Shown piece by piece: positions 43,771-52,156 of a stretch of DNA of 64,000 nt. The DNA lies in the NCBI GenBank assembly GCA_963750395.1, contig CAVVQM010000008.1:1-64000 (forward strand), in the 5' to 3' direction. Source of the DNA: JADJPO01 sp963750395. Its GTDB lineage: Bacteria; Actinomycetota; Actinomycetes; Actinomycetales; Kineosporiaceae. The stretch's first letter is position 1. Each line of letters starts with the position of its first letter. Position numbers and translations under genes: made by a program. The notes under the pieces are model-generated. The model did no database searches. It was not told where the DNA came from and saw only the letters and a list, made by a program, of their open reading frames with translations.

Positions 43771-43898
43771 TTGATCACGACGAGGTACATCGAGCGGCGT
43801 TCCTGATCACGGTGGTGTCAGCCTCTGCTGCGCGCGCCGCGACCGACGCACCGTGATCTTCATTGTGATCTTCAATGTGGTCTTCCCTGTGATCATGT
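43771..43898. repeat. Second copy of the TGATCA inverted-repeat family
   Basis: Same layout as the 12184 array: TGATCACG, then GATCACGGTG (43805-43814) paired with CACCGTGATC (43849-43858), perfect 10 bp arms with a 34-base loop. Degenerate half-sites GTGATCTTCA and TGTGATCATG run up to 43898. The ACGCAcCGTGATCTTCA stretch matches the other locus closely. It fills the gap between yciO and the TIM-barrel gene and overlaps the stop of the latter. Confidence 0.8.
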
Positions 43899-44912
43899 AG
43901 GGGGGTAGGCGCTGCGGACCAGGATTGCGTTGTCCGCCAGGTCACGCAGCCACAGGTTCATCCGCTCGGCGTTGGCCAGATCGCGCCAGTGCGGGAACAG
44001 GGTTTCGGCTTCGCCCCGTGTCAGTGGCAGCCGGCCCTCGTGCTGGTGGATCTCCAGGGTGAAGCTGACCAGCTGCGGGCCGAGGGTGGACGTCGCCGTC
44101 TGCACGATGCGCCGCAGCCCGGTCACGCCGAAGAGCGGGGCGAGCGAGGCCATGCCCTCGACGGCGAAGGGAATGGGGAGCCGGAGCAGGTATCCGAAGT
44201 GGTCGGACAGGCCCTCGACCAGTGGGTGCCCGTCGTGCAGGTGGAAATGCACTGGTCCGCCCTGGTGAGCCAGGGTCCTCACCAGGGTGAGGACCGCCTC
44301 GAGTCCCGTGGCGACGGAGGCCTGGACGTCATGGACCAGCCCCGGCAGGGCGACGTCGCCGGCATGCAGACTGATCAGGTCGCGGCCCAGGTCAGGGCGG
44401 CGGCGCTCGAAATCCCACCGCGCCTGCCGGATCCCGACGTGGCCGACGTCCACGCACAGGCCGATCCGGCTGGTGTCGCGGAGAGCATCGCCGATCGCCG
44501 CGAACCGATCCACCGTGAGACCGGCCGCGTACTCGATGAACAGATGAGCACCGCCGGAGGCGGTCAGAGCTCTCGAGACCCGCTCGGCGATCTCCGCCAG
44601 CTCGGGCAGCCGGTCGGGCAGGTGTCGGCGATCGTGGACGACGAACCCACTGACCCGATGACCGAATCGCTGGGCCAGCCGGATCACCCGTTCGGGACCG
44701 CCGGGATCGAGCAGGTCCAGGTCTCGTGGCAGGTGCACGGTGGGCAGCCGCGGGCCGGCCGGCGCGAAGCGCAGGATCCACTCCAGGTCGGAGGCGGAAC
44801 CGGCGTAGACCTCCGCCGCCAGACCGGCCTGCTCGAATCGCAGTCGCGCCAGCCTCAGCAAGGCGTCGTCGCCGTCGATCCGTCGCTGGAAGAGAGCGTG
44901 CAACGGGATCAT
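43893..44912 (-). CDS. Xylose-isomerase-like TIM-barrel protein
   Basis: 339 residues, sugar phosphate isomerase/epimerase-type fold. Visible metal-site candidates are HLFIEYAAG, LCVDVGHVGIR, DLISLHAGDVALPG and VHFHLHDGHP. The last ~90 residues (SFTLEIHQHEGRLPLTRGEAETLF...) are extra. No substrate can be named. Start ATG 44912 (MIPLHALFQRR); a start at 44999 would overlap the upstream gene. It is the third gene of a compact minus-strand unit with a CotH-type kinase and a propeller-like protein, 10 bp after the latter. Confidence 0.72.
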   Translation of the reverse strand: MIPLHALFQRRIDGDDALLRLARLRFEQAGLAAEVYAGSASDLEWILRFAPAGPRLPTVHLPRDLDLLDPGGPERVIRLAQRFGHRVSGFVVHDRRHLPDRLPELAEIAERVSRALTASGGAHLFIEYAAGLTVDRFAAIGDALRDTSRIGLCVDVGHVGIRQARWDFERRRPDLGRDLISLHAGDVALPGLVHDVQASVATGLEAVLTLVRTLAHQGGPVHFHLHDGHPLVEGLSDHFGYLLRLPIPFAVEGMASLAPLFGVTGLRRIVQTATSTLGPQLVSFTLEIHQHEGRLPLTRGEAETLFPHWRDLANAERMNLWLRDLADNAILVRSAYPPT

Positions 44913-44922
44913 GGGCCGACCG

Positions 44923-45834
44923 CTACGTCTGCGGGACGGCGAAGACGTGAACCGACTCGGCGGTCGCTCGGGCCCGGCGCCCGTGCTTGCCCCGGGCACG
45001 GTCGGAGACGGCGGCCACGGTGGAGTCGTCCAGCCAGGTGACGCCTTCGACGGTCCGGTACCGGACCCGGCCCTTGTGATCCCGCGGGAAGGGGTGGACC
45101 GTCCCGCCGTCCGTGATCCGCCAGTGGTGCGGGTCCAGCCGGCCCACCCACAGGGCGGACGACTCCTGCGAGATCACAGCGATCCGGTTCTCCCGGACGC
45201 TGAGCCCGCTGTAGTCGACGAACGGGAGATCGACCGGCAGTCGGATCCGGTCGATCACCACCCACGTGTCCCCGCGCTCGGTCAGGACGTGCACCGTCCC
45301 CTTGCCCGGACGGCGCCCGGCCGGGCCGCCCCGCCCCCCGTTCCCCTCGCTCAGTGCCAGCAGGAAGCGCTGTCCGTCCCGGTGGACGCAGTCCAGCCCC
45401 TCCAGCCCCTTGTTCGGCCGATGCAGCTCCAGTTCGACCCAGCGCCTGACGACTCGACGCCAGTGGGCGTCGAACTCGTCGATCTGAGGCCGGAACCCGC
45501 CGCCGGGATAGGGGGCAGACTCGATGAGGACGAAGCGTCTGCCCGTGACCTCGTCCCGCGCGATGTCCTCATACCCGGCCGCGGGCCCGTCCTGACGGAC
45601 CACGTGCGCGGCCCCCGGCCCGGGTACCAGCGTGGGATCGATCGCGATGATGTGCGGCAGGTTGTCGAAGATCACCCAGAGCCGGTCGTCCTGCAGGACG
45701 ACGCCACTGGCCTCGAGCCGATCCGCATCGGGGGCGACGGGCGCGATCAGGGATGCCAGCTTCGTCTCCCGGAGCAGCCCCAGGTCGGCTCCGGACGCCA
45801 CGGCCGGGGATGCAACGGTGCTCCGGGTGTTCAT
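44923..45834 (-). CDS. Beta-propeller-like protein (SdiA-regulated/phytase-like), unassigned
   Basis: 303 residues with short strand-turn repeats: ASGVVLQDDRLWVIFDNLPHIIAID, GLEGLDCVHRDGQRFLLALSEGNGG, YSGLSVRENRIAVISQESSALWVGRLD and VEGVTWLDDSTVAAVSDRARG. These recall SdiA-regulated or esterase-like phytase six-bladed propellers, in which a GLSVDxxR...S.E.. turn holds Ca or substrate. No signal peptide. I am not sure of the family. Coupled by ATGA to the CotH-type gene upstream, so the two products probably act together on the same substrate or partner. Confidence 0.55.
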   Translation of the reverse strand: MNTRSTVASPAVASGADLGLLRETKLASLIAPVAPDADRLEASGVVLQDDRLWVIFDNLPHIIAIDPTLVPGPGAAHVVRQDGPAAGYEDIARDEVTGRRFVLIESAPYPGGGFRPQIDEFDAHWRRVVRRWVELELHRPNKGLEGLDCVHRDGQRFLLALSEGNGGRGGPAGRRPGKGTVHVLTERGDTWVVIDRIRLPVDLPFVDYSGLSVRENRIAVISQESSALWVGRLDPHHWRITDGGTVHPFPRDHKGRVRYRTVEGVTWLDDSTVAAVSDRARGKHGRRARATAESVHVFAVPQT

Positions 45835-47354
45835 CCGACTCGCACTCCTGACCCCTGGCGGGCGAGCGCGGCGAAGGTGGCGCCGCTGGAACCGGCCGGG
45901 TCGCGGCGTCGCAGATCAGCCAACTGCTCGCGGGCCCGGTCATACCGCATCCGCACGTAGTGGTGGATGCCGAGGATCAGGCCACTGGCGCGTTGCAGCT
46001 CGTGCTGCGCGCAGCCGGCCCGGTAGACCTCGTCGTTGAGGAACTGTCGCCCGGTGGCCGGCCAGCCGAAGGGGCTGTCCGACTCCAGGTAGGCCGAGGC
46101 CGCGACCCGATCCCACAGCCCAGCTCCGGTGGGCGTGCCGGATGCGTCGATGCCGATCGCGCGGTCGACCGCCTCCGGTGAGAGGACCGTGTCGAGCAGG
46201 TGCTCCAGGTGATCGAGGTAGTACCGGCGAAAGTCGGTGTTGGCCAGGAGGTTGGTCACGAGCGGGATCCGGGACTGGCCCGTCCGGTGGTTGAAGCGCT
46301 GATAGCCCTCGGTGGACGCCGTCCAGTCCAGCAGGTCGGCGTACTGCCACTGGGTACCGAAGTAGTCGATCCCGAAGCTGTTGTCGTAGTCCCAGGGGAT
46401 GAAGGAGAAGTACGGCTGCGCCATCACATCCGCCGGCGCCTCGTCGGGCGTCGCGGTGCCGGGACGGCCCCCGTTGTAGAGGTAGTAGTTGGCAGGGGTG
46501 GCGAAGTAGTTGTCCCACGAGCCCGCCAGGATGTTGACCCCTGCCCACTGCAGGAAGTCCTCCGCGGCGAACACCTCGTGGACGGAGTCCGCGTAGGCGT
46601 CGGTGTCGAACCGACCGCGGCCACCCGCGAGGCCCGCGCCGTCGATCACCCGGACCAGGTGGGCCAGATCGTCGTAGGTCTCGGCGTCGGGGCTGTCCGC
46701 ATACGAGGTCAGCCGGTAGGTGGGGTCGTCCGTGTCCGAGCTCTGGTACTGCCGCCCGGTGTCGTCACCGCCGGGCCCGAGCCGGCGTTCCAAGGTCGCG
46801 CAGCCGAGATCACCGCAGCCCGCTTTGTAGAGGTTCCCGCGGTGACGTCCCGGGAAGCGGTCCTTCACGAACGCCCGGTCGACGTGCTCGACCACTGAGA
46901 ACAGGCCCAGGTAGGTGCCGTTGATCCCCAACCTCGCGAAGGTGTGACGGGGTGCGGGCACCCCAACGCGTTCGAACAGGTTCCAGCACAGGGCCTCTCG
47001 CATCTGCGAAGGGTCGTTGTACATGGCCTTGAGGTTGAGCCGGTCCATCCCGGCGAGGTCCTCGTCCTCGGTGAACTTGACCACCCAGGACCGTTTGGGC
47101 ACCTGCAGCGTCCGGTTGCCGCTGTGCCCCAGGCTGAACCGGCCGGTCTCGACCAGGTGCCCGTCGTCCGAGGTCGGGGCCGGCAGGGCACGACGGTCGT
47201 CCGGATGGATCGCCCGGACCCCCACGCGCGCACCGGCCGGTGCGTCGACCCGGTCGACGAGCGGCTGGGCCGGATGGACCTTGTCCCGCGGCCAGCCCTG
47301 CACGTCCACCAGATACATCGTCCCCGCGAAGAACGCGTCACGCTGCTTTCCCAT
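45831..47354 (-). CDS. CotH-family atypical protein kinase-like protein
   Basis: 507 residues. CotH fold: VPKRSWVVKF strand with a candidate ATP lysine (K93), MDRLNLKAMYNDPSQMREAL (second Lys/Glu helix), and the VPAPRHTFARLGINGTYLGLFSVVEHVDRAF motif. SWDNYFATPANYYLY (about 280-294) is the catalytic-loop equivalent, and FIPWDYDNSFGIDYFG carries the metal-binding D322 and D324. All key residues appear kept, so it should be active. Spore CotH phosphorylates coat proteins, but this locus has no spore genes. No signal peptide seen. Start ATG 47354 (MGKQRD). Founding gene of a three-gene unit. Confidence 0.82.
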   Translation of the reverse strand: MGKQRDAFFAGTMYLVDVQGWPRDKVHPAQPLVDRVDAPAGARVGVRAIHPDDRRALPAPTSDDGHLVETGRFSLGHSGNRTLQVPKRSWVVKFTEDEDLAGMDRLNLKAMYNDPSQMREALCWNLFERVGVPAPRHTFARLGINGTYLGLFSVVEHVDRAFVKDRFPGRHRGNLYKAGCGDLGCATLERRLGPGGDDTGRQYQSSDTDDPTYRLTSYADSPDAETYDDLAHLVRVIDGAGLAGGRGRFDTDAYADSVHEVFAAEDFLQWAGVNILAGSWDNYFATPANYYLYNGGRPGTATPDEAPADVMAQPYFSFIPWDYDNSFGIDYFGTQWQYADLLDWTASTEGYQRFNHRTGQSRIPLVTNLLANTDFRRYYLDHLEHLLDTVLSPEAVDRAIGIDASGTPTGAGLWDRVAASAYLESDSPFGWPATGRQFLNDEVYRAGCAQHELQRASGLILGIHHYVRMRYDRAREQLADLRRRDPAGSSGATFAALARQGSGVRVG

Positions 47355-47521
47355 GTCTACCGCCCGAAGGATGACTCCGAAGAAACACGACACAGGTCAG
47401 GAGGGACGACCGGGCCGTCAGATACCTGCGGTTGCGGGTCAGGTCCTGGAACTGGTCGGCGATCTGCGCGATGGGGGCCGGGCCGGTGTGGAACCCGATG
47501 CACGGGGCACGTCCAGCCCGG

Positions 47522-47887
47522 TCACGACAGGGCTCGCAGCGCCGCCTCGACCACGTCGTCCACCGGGCCCGTGGCGTCGACGCGGGCGCCGGCCTCGTCG
47601 CCGCCCAGCGGTTGCAGGATGTCGTACTGGGAGTCGACCAGGTCGGCGTCCAGGCGGCCCCGGGCCGGCCGACGGCCGATCGCCTCCAGCCAGGGGCGGC
47701 GATCGGCGTCGTCCAGAGGTGTGCCCGCGGTCATCTTGGCCAGGTTTGCCGCCGGGTGCAGGTCGTCGCCGTCGACGAAGGGGACGTCGAGCGCGCGGGC
47801 CAGCGCCGTCCCGATCGTGGTCTTGCCGCATCCGCTCGGGCCTATCACCGCCACGAGCGGCGGACCGTCGGGGCGGTTCACGCCCAT
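47522..47887 (-). pseudogene. Gluconokinase-like gene with internal deletion
   Basis: 121 residues against about 165 for GntK-type gluconokinases. N-terminal VAVIGPSGCGKTTIGTALARALDVPFVDGDDLHPAANLAKMTAGTPLDDADRRPWLEAI is a textbook match. Then the sequence jumps, in frame, to DADLVDSQYDILQPLGGDEAGARVDATGPVDDVVEAAL, the normal C-terminus. Around 45-55 residues between (near 47660-47675) are gone, including the CSALKRxYRD helix needed for gluconate and ATP binding. It can hardly be an active kinase. It starts 1 bp after the upstream membrane-protein gene's stop, so it is cotranscribed. Confidence 0.75.
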
Positions 47888-47888
47888 G

Positions 47889-48794
47889 TCACGGTCGCGC
47901 GTCGTCGACGGTCTCGGCGCAATCGGCCTGCGGCGGATCCCAGACCTCCGTGAAGGTCTGGATCAACCAGAACGCGCCGAACATGATCAGCAGGAAGGAC
48001 TCCAGCCACAGCCCGGCGTTCGGTAGTGGGGAGGGCGACCCGGTCAGTCGGGGCCACAGGGTGAATGTCAGCAGGACCGCCCCGCCCAGGGTCGTGACCA
48101 CGAAGCCCGTCCAGTACACGCGCTGCAGGGCGGTGTGGTCCGGGCCCGGGCGACGCTGGGCATCGTTGAGCACCAGCCCGTTTCGGGCCACCACGACGAC
48201 CATGCAGGCGAACAGGATCCCTGCCGCCGTGAGGTGCCCGATCGCCAGGAATCTCGACGGGAACATGATCACCGCGATCACCAGCCCGACATAGCCGGCC
48301 ACCGTCGTCCAGAACAGGCGCCGAGCGGGCTGGTCGAGGGCGGCAGACGGCTCCCTGGGCCACACGGGCCGCACCGAGGTCACGTAGCCGAGCACCAGCG
48401 TGAGCCCTCCGATGATCAGCAGGGCGTGCAGGTTGTCCAGGATCACGTCCTGGCCGACCGGGCAGAACACTGCGCCGGGTGCGCACGGATCCGCGAAGCG
48501 GATGGGCACGAAGGCGACGACGAAGGCGAGCAGGCCGGCGATGTTGAGCAGGACGTCGTCCACGTCGGAGACACCGCGATAGATCACGAGGCAGGCACCG
48601 GCTCCGCACAGCGAGGCGACGAAGACCGTGTGGACCGGCGTGTAGTAGTAGGCCGACAGGCTGCTCAGCAGGATCCCGGTGGACTGATACTCCAGGGCCA
48701 CGGAGACGGCGAGCAGCAGTACGAGGAGCACGATGCCCAATCGCAGGTAGCGATAGGTGCGCCGCAGCGCCAGGGGCTGGGCGGTGACTCTCAT
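47889..48794 (-). CDS. Multi-pass membrane protein of unknown function
   Basis: 301 residues, about eight hydrophobic helices. Distinct motifs are LSSLSAYYYTPVHTVFVASLCGAGACLVIYRG in the first third and GVSDVDDVLLNIAGLLAFVVAFVPIRF after it; the loop has CAPGAVFCPVGQDV with two Cys. It looks like a DUF998-like family of actinobacterial membrane proteins, but I cannot name it. Start ATG 48794, with GAGGAG eight bases upstream. First gene of a pair with the damaged gluconokinase. A 149 bp gap separates it from marR. Confidence 0.7.
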   Translation of the reverse strand: MRVTAQPLALRRTYRYLRLGIVLLVLLLAVSVALEYQSTGILLSSLSAYYYTPVHTVFVASLCGAGACLVIYRGVSDVDDVLLNIAGLLAFVVAFVPIRFADPCAPGAVFCPVGQDVILDNLHALLIIGGLTLVLGYVTSVRPVWPREPSAALDQPARRLFWTTVAGYVGLVIAVIMFPSRFLAIGHLTAAGILFACMVVVVARNGLVLNDAQRRPGPDHTALQRVYWTGFVVTTLGGAVLLTFTLWPRLTGSPSPLPNAGLWLESFLLIMFGAFWLIQTFTEVWDPPQADCAETVDDARP

Positions 48795-48942
48795 GCGGCG
48801 TCTCCTCACCGAGCCGATCGCCGGGGCGTGCCGTACTCGTTCATTCTGTCCCTCGTGATCGACCGGGTGGTCGGGAGCCAGGTCTGCCACGCCGACCTGG
48901 CTCCCTGCCGGGCCGCTCTCGTGCCTGATGCCGCCGGGAACG

Positions 48943-49401
48943 TCAGTCCGCGTCGACGACCGATTTGGTGACCCGCCGGCAGATCGAGGTCATCGTCTCG
49001 ACCTCGTCGGGGCTCAGCAGATCGACGAAGTGGCGCCGGACCGCCTGGGCATGCCCCGGCGCGGCCTCGCGGATCGCGGACAGTCCGGACTCGGTCAACT
49101 GCACCATGGTGCCGCGGCGATCGCTCGGGTGCTCGGCACGGCTGACGAGTCCGCGCCCCTCCATCCGTCGCAGGTGGTGCGCCAATCGGCTGCTCTCCCA
49201 AGAGATCCGTTCACCGAGGTCGCGCGCCCGCATCGTCTGCGCGTCGGCCTCCGACAGCACCACCAGGACCGTGTAGTCGGCATGGGACAGGCCGTACCCG
49301 GCCAGCTGCATCTCCAGCGCCCGCTCGAGATGCCGGCGCATGTCGAAGAATGCGCGCCACATCGCCTGCTGGTCATCGGCCAGCCACGGGGTCTCGGGCA
49401 T
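48943..49401 (-). CDS. MarR-family transcriptional regulator
   Basis: 152 residues. Winged helix with HADYTVLVVLSEADAQTMRARDLGERISWESSRLAHHLRRMEGRGLVSRAEHPSDRRGTMVQLTESG; the DRRG wing is typical of MarR. It is expected to repress a neighbouring efflux or stress gene, but its targets are unknown. Start ATG 49401. The next gene on the same strand is the membrane protein at 47889, a possible target. A strong hairpin upstream insulates it from hsp20. Confidence 0.9.
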   Translation of the reverse strand: MPETPWLADDQQAMWRAFFDMRRHLERALEMQLAGYGLSHADYTVLVVLSEADAQTMRARDLGERISWESSRLAHHLRRMEGRGLVSRAEHPSDRRGTMVQLTESGLSAIREAAPGHAQAVRRHFVDLLSPDEVETMTSICRRVTKSVVDAD

Positions 49402-49419
49402 GCGTGCAGTGTAGGACCG

Positions 49420-49470
49420 CAAAAGGGTGCCGTTCTCCCCCCTCGAACGGGGGAGAACGGCACCCTTTTG
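49420..49470. terminator. Strong rho-independent hairpin, 22 bp stem
   Basis: Perfect 22 bp arms (49420-49441 with 49449-49470), loop CTCGAAC, ending in A4 and T4 tracts on the two strands, so it can stop transcription both ways. It lies between hsp20 and marR. Core AAGGGTGCCG is shared with the hairpin at 59386. Confidence 0.88.
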
Positions 49471-49477
49471 TCCTCGA

Positions 49478-49918
49478 TCAGGCCTGGCTGGTCTCCAGTT
49501 CGACCTGCGGTTCGGTCTGCCCAGCGCCGTGCTGGACGGCGATCTTGCGCGGCCTGGCCTCCTCGGCGACGGGAATGGTCAGCGTGAGCACGCCGTCCGC
49601 GTAGTTCGCCCCGATCCGGTCCAGGGCCAAGCCGCTGCCCAGGTTGAGCTGTCGGGCGACGGTGCCGGTCGTGCGCTCACGGGAGAGCCACTGTGCCTCC
49701 GCCGGAGCCTGCTGGCGCCGTTCGGCACGCACGGTCAGCGTGCGGTCCTCGACGTCGATGTCGATCGAGGCCGGGTCGACACCGGGCAGGTCGAACGAGG
49801 CCGTGAAGGTCTCGCCGGAGCGGTACAGGTCCAGCGGCATCGCCGCGGCCGCGGGGGCCCGCATGGCGTCGGTGAACAGACGGTCGAGCTCACGGAAGGG
49901 GTCGTAGCGGGTGGGCAT
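49478..49918 (-). CDS. Hsp20/alpha-crystallin small heat-shock protein
   Basis: 146 residues. Alpha-crystallin core: FTASFDLPGVDPASIDIDVEDRTLTVRAERR, then RQLNLGSGLALDRIGANYADGVLTLTIPVAEEARPRKI, with the GVLTLxxP signature. It holds unfolding proteins as an ATP-independent chaperone. Start ATG 49918 with a near-perfect GGAGGTGA ribosome site. A CIRCE element 25 bp upstream indicates HrcA control. Downstream hairpin terminates the transcript. Confidence 0.95.
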   Translation of the reverse strand: MPTRYDPFRELDRLFTDAMRAPAAAAMPLDLYRSGETFTASFDLPGVDPASIDIDVEDRTLTVRAERRQQAPAEAQWLSRERTTGTVARQLNLGSGLALDRIGANYADGVLTLTIPVAEEARPRKIAVQHGAGQTEPQVELETSQA

Positions 49919-49943
49919 CGAGGGTCACCTCCAGGTCGTTGTC

Positions 49944-49970
49944 TTAGCACTCGGTGCCTGTGAGTGCTAA
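49944..49970. promoter_or_regulatory. CIRCE element (HrcA operator) upstream of hsp20
   Basis: TTAGCACTC, nine bases, GAGTGCTAA: a perfect match to the CIRCE consensus. It lies 25 bp upstream of the hsp20 start codon, where HrcA would block the promoter until heat shock. Confidence 0.95.
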
Positions 49971-50034
49971 CGACGAATCCTCTGCTTCTGTTCCGTCGTG
50001 CATGCCAGGATCGGCAGGAGGATGAGGAGACGAC

Positions 50035-51321
50035 ATGGGCGATCGCACCGCAGGCGAACCGGACGGCGCGGCCCTGACCCAGCCGCACCGCGGGCACCCG
50101 ATCAGGCTGATGGCCGGGCGGGACCCGCACGAGGGTGGGCGCACAGCCACCCCTCTCGAGCTCCTCTTCGATCTGGTCTTCGTCGTCGCCATCGGTCAGG
50201 CGGCGAGCCAGCTCGCCCACCTGGTCGCCGAGGGGCATCACGTGGCAGGCATCGGCGGGTTCGCCTTCGCGATGTTCGCGGTGATCTGGGCGTGGATCAA
50301 CTTCTCCTGGTTCGCATCTGCCTTCGACACCGACGACTGGGCGTACCGGTTGGCCACCATGGTCCAGATGGTCGGCGTGACGATCCTGGCACTCGGCCTG
50401 CCCGCGATGTTCCACTCCCTGGACGCCGGACACGGGGTCGACACCCGGGTCATGGTCGCCGGTTACATCGTGATGCGGGTGGCGATGGTCTCCCAGTGGC
50501 TGCGGGCGGCGAGGCAGTGTCCGCCGTACCGGCCGGCGTGCCTGGCGTACGTGAAACTGATCCTGATCGCCCAGATCGGCTGGGTGGCCGTGTCGCTGAC
50601 GCACCTGTCGCTGGCGCTCACCGTGGCGCTGACGCTGCCGCTGCTGCTGCTCGAGATGTCTGGGCCCTACATCGCCGAGACCCGCCACGGCGGTACGCCC
50701 TGGCATGCCCATCACATCGCCGAACGCTACGGGCTGCTGGCCATCATCGCCCTGGGCGAGGGTGTGCTCGGCACCGTGGCCTCGCTGTCGGCGGTGGTCG
50801 ATGATCAGGGGTGGACGACGGACGCCGTGCTGGTCGCCATCGCCGGCATGGGCCTGACCTTCGGTATGTGGTGGTGCTACTTCCTGGTGCCGGTCGGAGA
50901 GGTTCTGCACGCCCTGCGGGACCGTGCCTTCGGATGGGGCTACGGCAACCTGGTCCTGTTCGCCGGGATCGCGGCGACCGGGGCCGGCCTGCACGTGGCC
51001 GCCCTGTACATCGAGCATGAGGCCCGCATCGGCCCGGCCGTGGCCGTGGTGTCGCTCGCCGTCCCGGTCGGGGTCTTCCTGGTCGGTCTGAACGTCATGC
51101 AGGGCCATCTGCTGCCCGGCCGCTGGGACGCCACACACCCGGTCGAGGTGATGCTGACAGTGCTCGTGCTGACTACCGCCGTGGTAGCGGCGCTGGCGGG
51201 GGTGTCGATGCCGGTCTGCCTGCTCATGGTCATGCTGGCACCAGCGGTCACGGTGATCAGCTTCGAGAGGTTCGGGCACCGCACTCTGGCGAGCGCCATG
51301 GCGACGCTGTCCGGCGACTGA
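50035..51321 (+). CDS. LtrA-like low-temperature-requirement membrane protein
   Basis: 428 residues, about 11 hydrophobic helices. The opening TPLELLFDLVFVVAIGQAASQLAH and AERYGLLAIIALGEGVLGT are the LtrA family signatures. Found in Listeria and many actinobacteria; the name comes from a cold-growth phenotype and the transported or modified species is unknown. Start ATG 50035, after GAGGAGA. Divergent from hsp20 across a 116 bp gap that holds the CIRCE box. Confidence 0.92.
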   Translation: MGDRTAGEPDGAALTQPHRGHPIRLMAGRDPHEGGRTATPLELLFDLVFVVAIGQAASQLAHLVAEGHHVAGIGGFAFAMFAVIWAWINFSWFASAFDTDDWAYRLATMVQMVGVTILALGLPAMFHSLDAGHGVDTRVMVAGYIVMRVAMVSQWLRAARQCPPYRPACLAYVKLILIAQIGWVAVSLTHLSLALTVALTLPLLLLEMSGPYIAETRHGGTPWHAHHIAERYGLLAIIALGEGVLGTVASLSAVVDDQGWTTDAVLVAIAGMGLTFGMWWCYFLVPVGEVLHALRDRAFGWGYGNLVLFAGIAATGAGLHVAALYIEHEARIGPAVAVVSLAVPVGVFLVGLNVMQGHLLPGRWDATHPVEVMLTVLVLTTAVVAALAGVSMPVCLLMVMLAPAVTVISFERFGHRTLASAMATLSGD

Positions 51322-51337
51322 TCGTCGTGCACCGCGG

Positions 51338-52093
51338 TCACCCGACCGGGGTCTCACCCAGCCTCAGCCGACATGCGCCGGGCTCGGCGAAGGGTCTCAG
51401 ATCGGCCGCAGCGCCGACCCGCCCCAGGCGCTCGTGGGCGCCGTCGATCAGCCCCGCGTGGATCGCGCAGACCACCTCGGGATTCTTCCGGGCCAGCTCC
51501 AGCAGCGGACACGTGCGCAGGACGATCCCGCCGTCGTCGGTGGTCGGGCTGAACCCCAACCGCCGCAGTAGCTCGATGATCACCCGCGGCGCGTCCCGCC
51601 GATGCCTTTCGTCGGCACCGTGAACCGTGGCCGCAGGTCGGGGAGGTGGTGCCGCCGAACTCCCAGATGGATCGTCGACAAGCTGCCGGCCCCAGCGGCG
51701 ACCGACGTCGTGTGCCTGGGCCGCGCCGCCGGACTCGCTGAGGTGCGCCACGAGGGCCTCGGTCAGTCCGTGGTACTCATCCGGCTGAGTTCCGCTCGTC
51801 GTGGCGAGCTGCGCCTCGGCCGTCGCGGTGTAGCCATGGGCCGGCCGGCCACGTCCGTTCGCCGGCGACACCGTTCGCACCGCCAACCCGGCCGTGACCA
51901 GGCCCTGCAACGCGAGCCGGACGGTATTGGCATGCAACTCGAGCTCGTGGCTCAGCTCGGCGATCGTGGCGGGGCCCGGACGGGTCCGCAGGGCATCCAG
52001 CATTCGATGCGCGACCGAGTCACGAGAGGCTCCTGTGGAGCTCACCGGCGGCCGGCGCACCATCCGCGGACCAAGCACCGGATTTATTGCCAT
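51338..52093 (-). CDS. HTH regulator with probable Fe-S site (SufR-like)
   Basis: 251 residues. Winged helix ATIAELSHELELHANTVRLALQGLVTAGLAVR at about 42-73, with GRGRPAHGYTAT wing. The C-terminal region has four potential ligands, C195, C209, H212 and C241, in CPLLELARKNPEVVCAIHAGLIDG. The same spacing holds the cluster in SufR-type regulators. It may sense nitric oxide, iron or redox. It faces the DUF2249 gene across a 63 bp AT-rich gap (about 52080-52115), where it probably binds. Start ATG 52093. Confidence 0.8.
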   Translation of the reverse strand: MAINPVLGPRMVRRPPVSSTGASRDSVAHRMLDALRTRPGPATIAELSHELELHANTVRLALQGLVTAGLAVRTVSPANGRGRPAHGYTATAEAQLATTSGTQPDEYHGLTEALVAHLSESGGAAQAHDVGRRWGRQLVDDPSGSSAAPPPRPAATVHGADERHRRDAPRVIIELLRRLGFSPTTDDGGIVLRTCPLLELARKNPEVVCAIHAGLIDGAHERLGRVGAAADLRPFAEPGACRLRLGETPVG

Positions 52094-52156
52094 GATAGAA
52101 GTGTATTAATCGGCGAGTCGACGCGCGACCCCCACCTCATCATTGGAGTGAAGCAA

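Noticed and set aside
47360..47520. Peptide-like minus-strand fragment (GFHTGPAPIAQIADQFQDL...) between CotH and the gluconokinase
   Set aside because: No start codon or known family in 160 bp; left as intergenic, though it could be a gene remnant.
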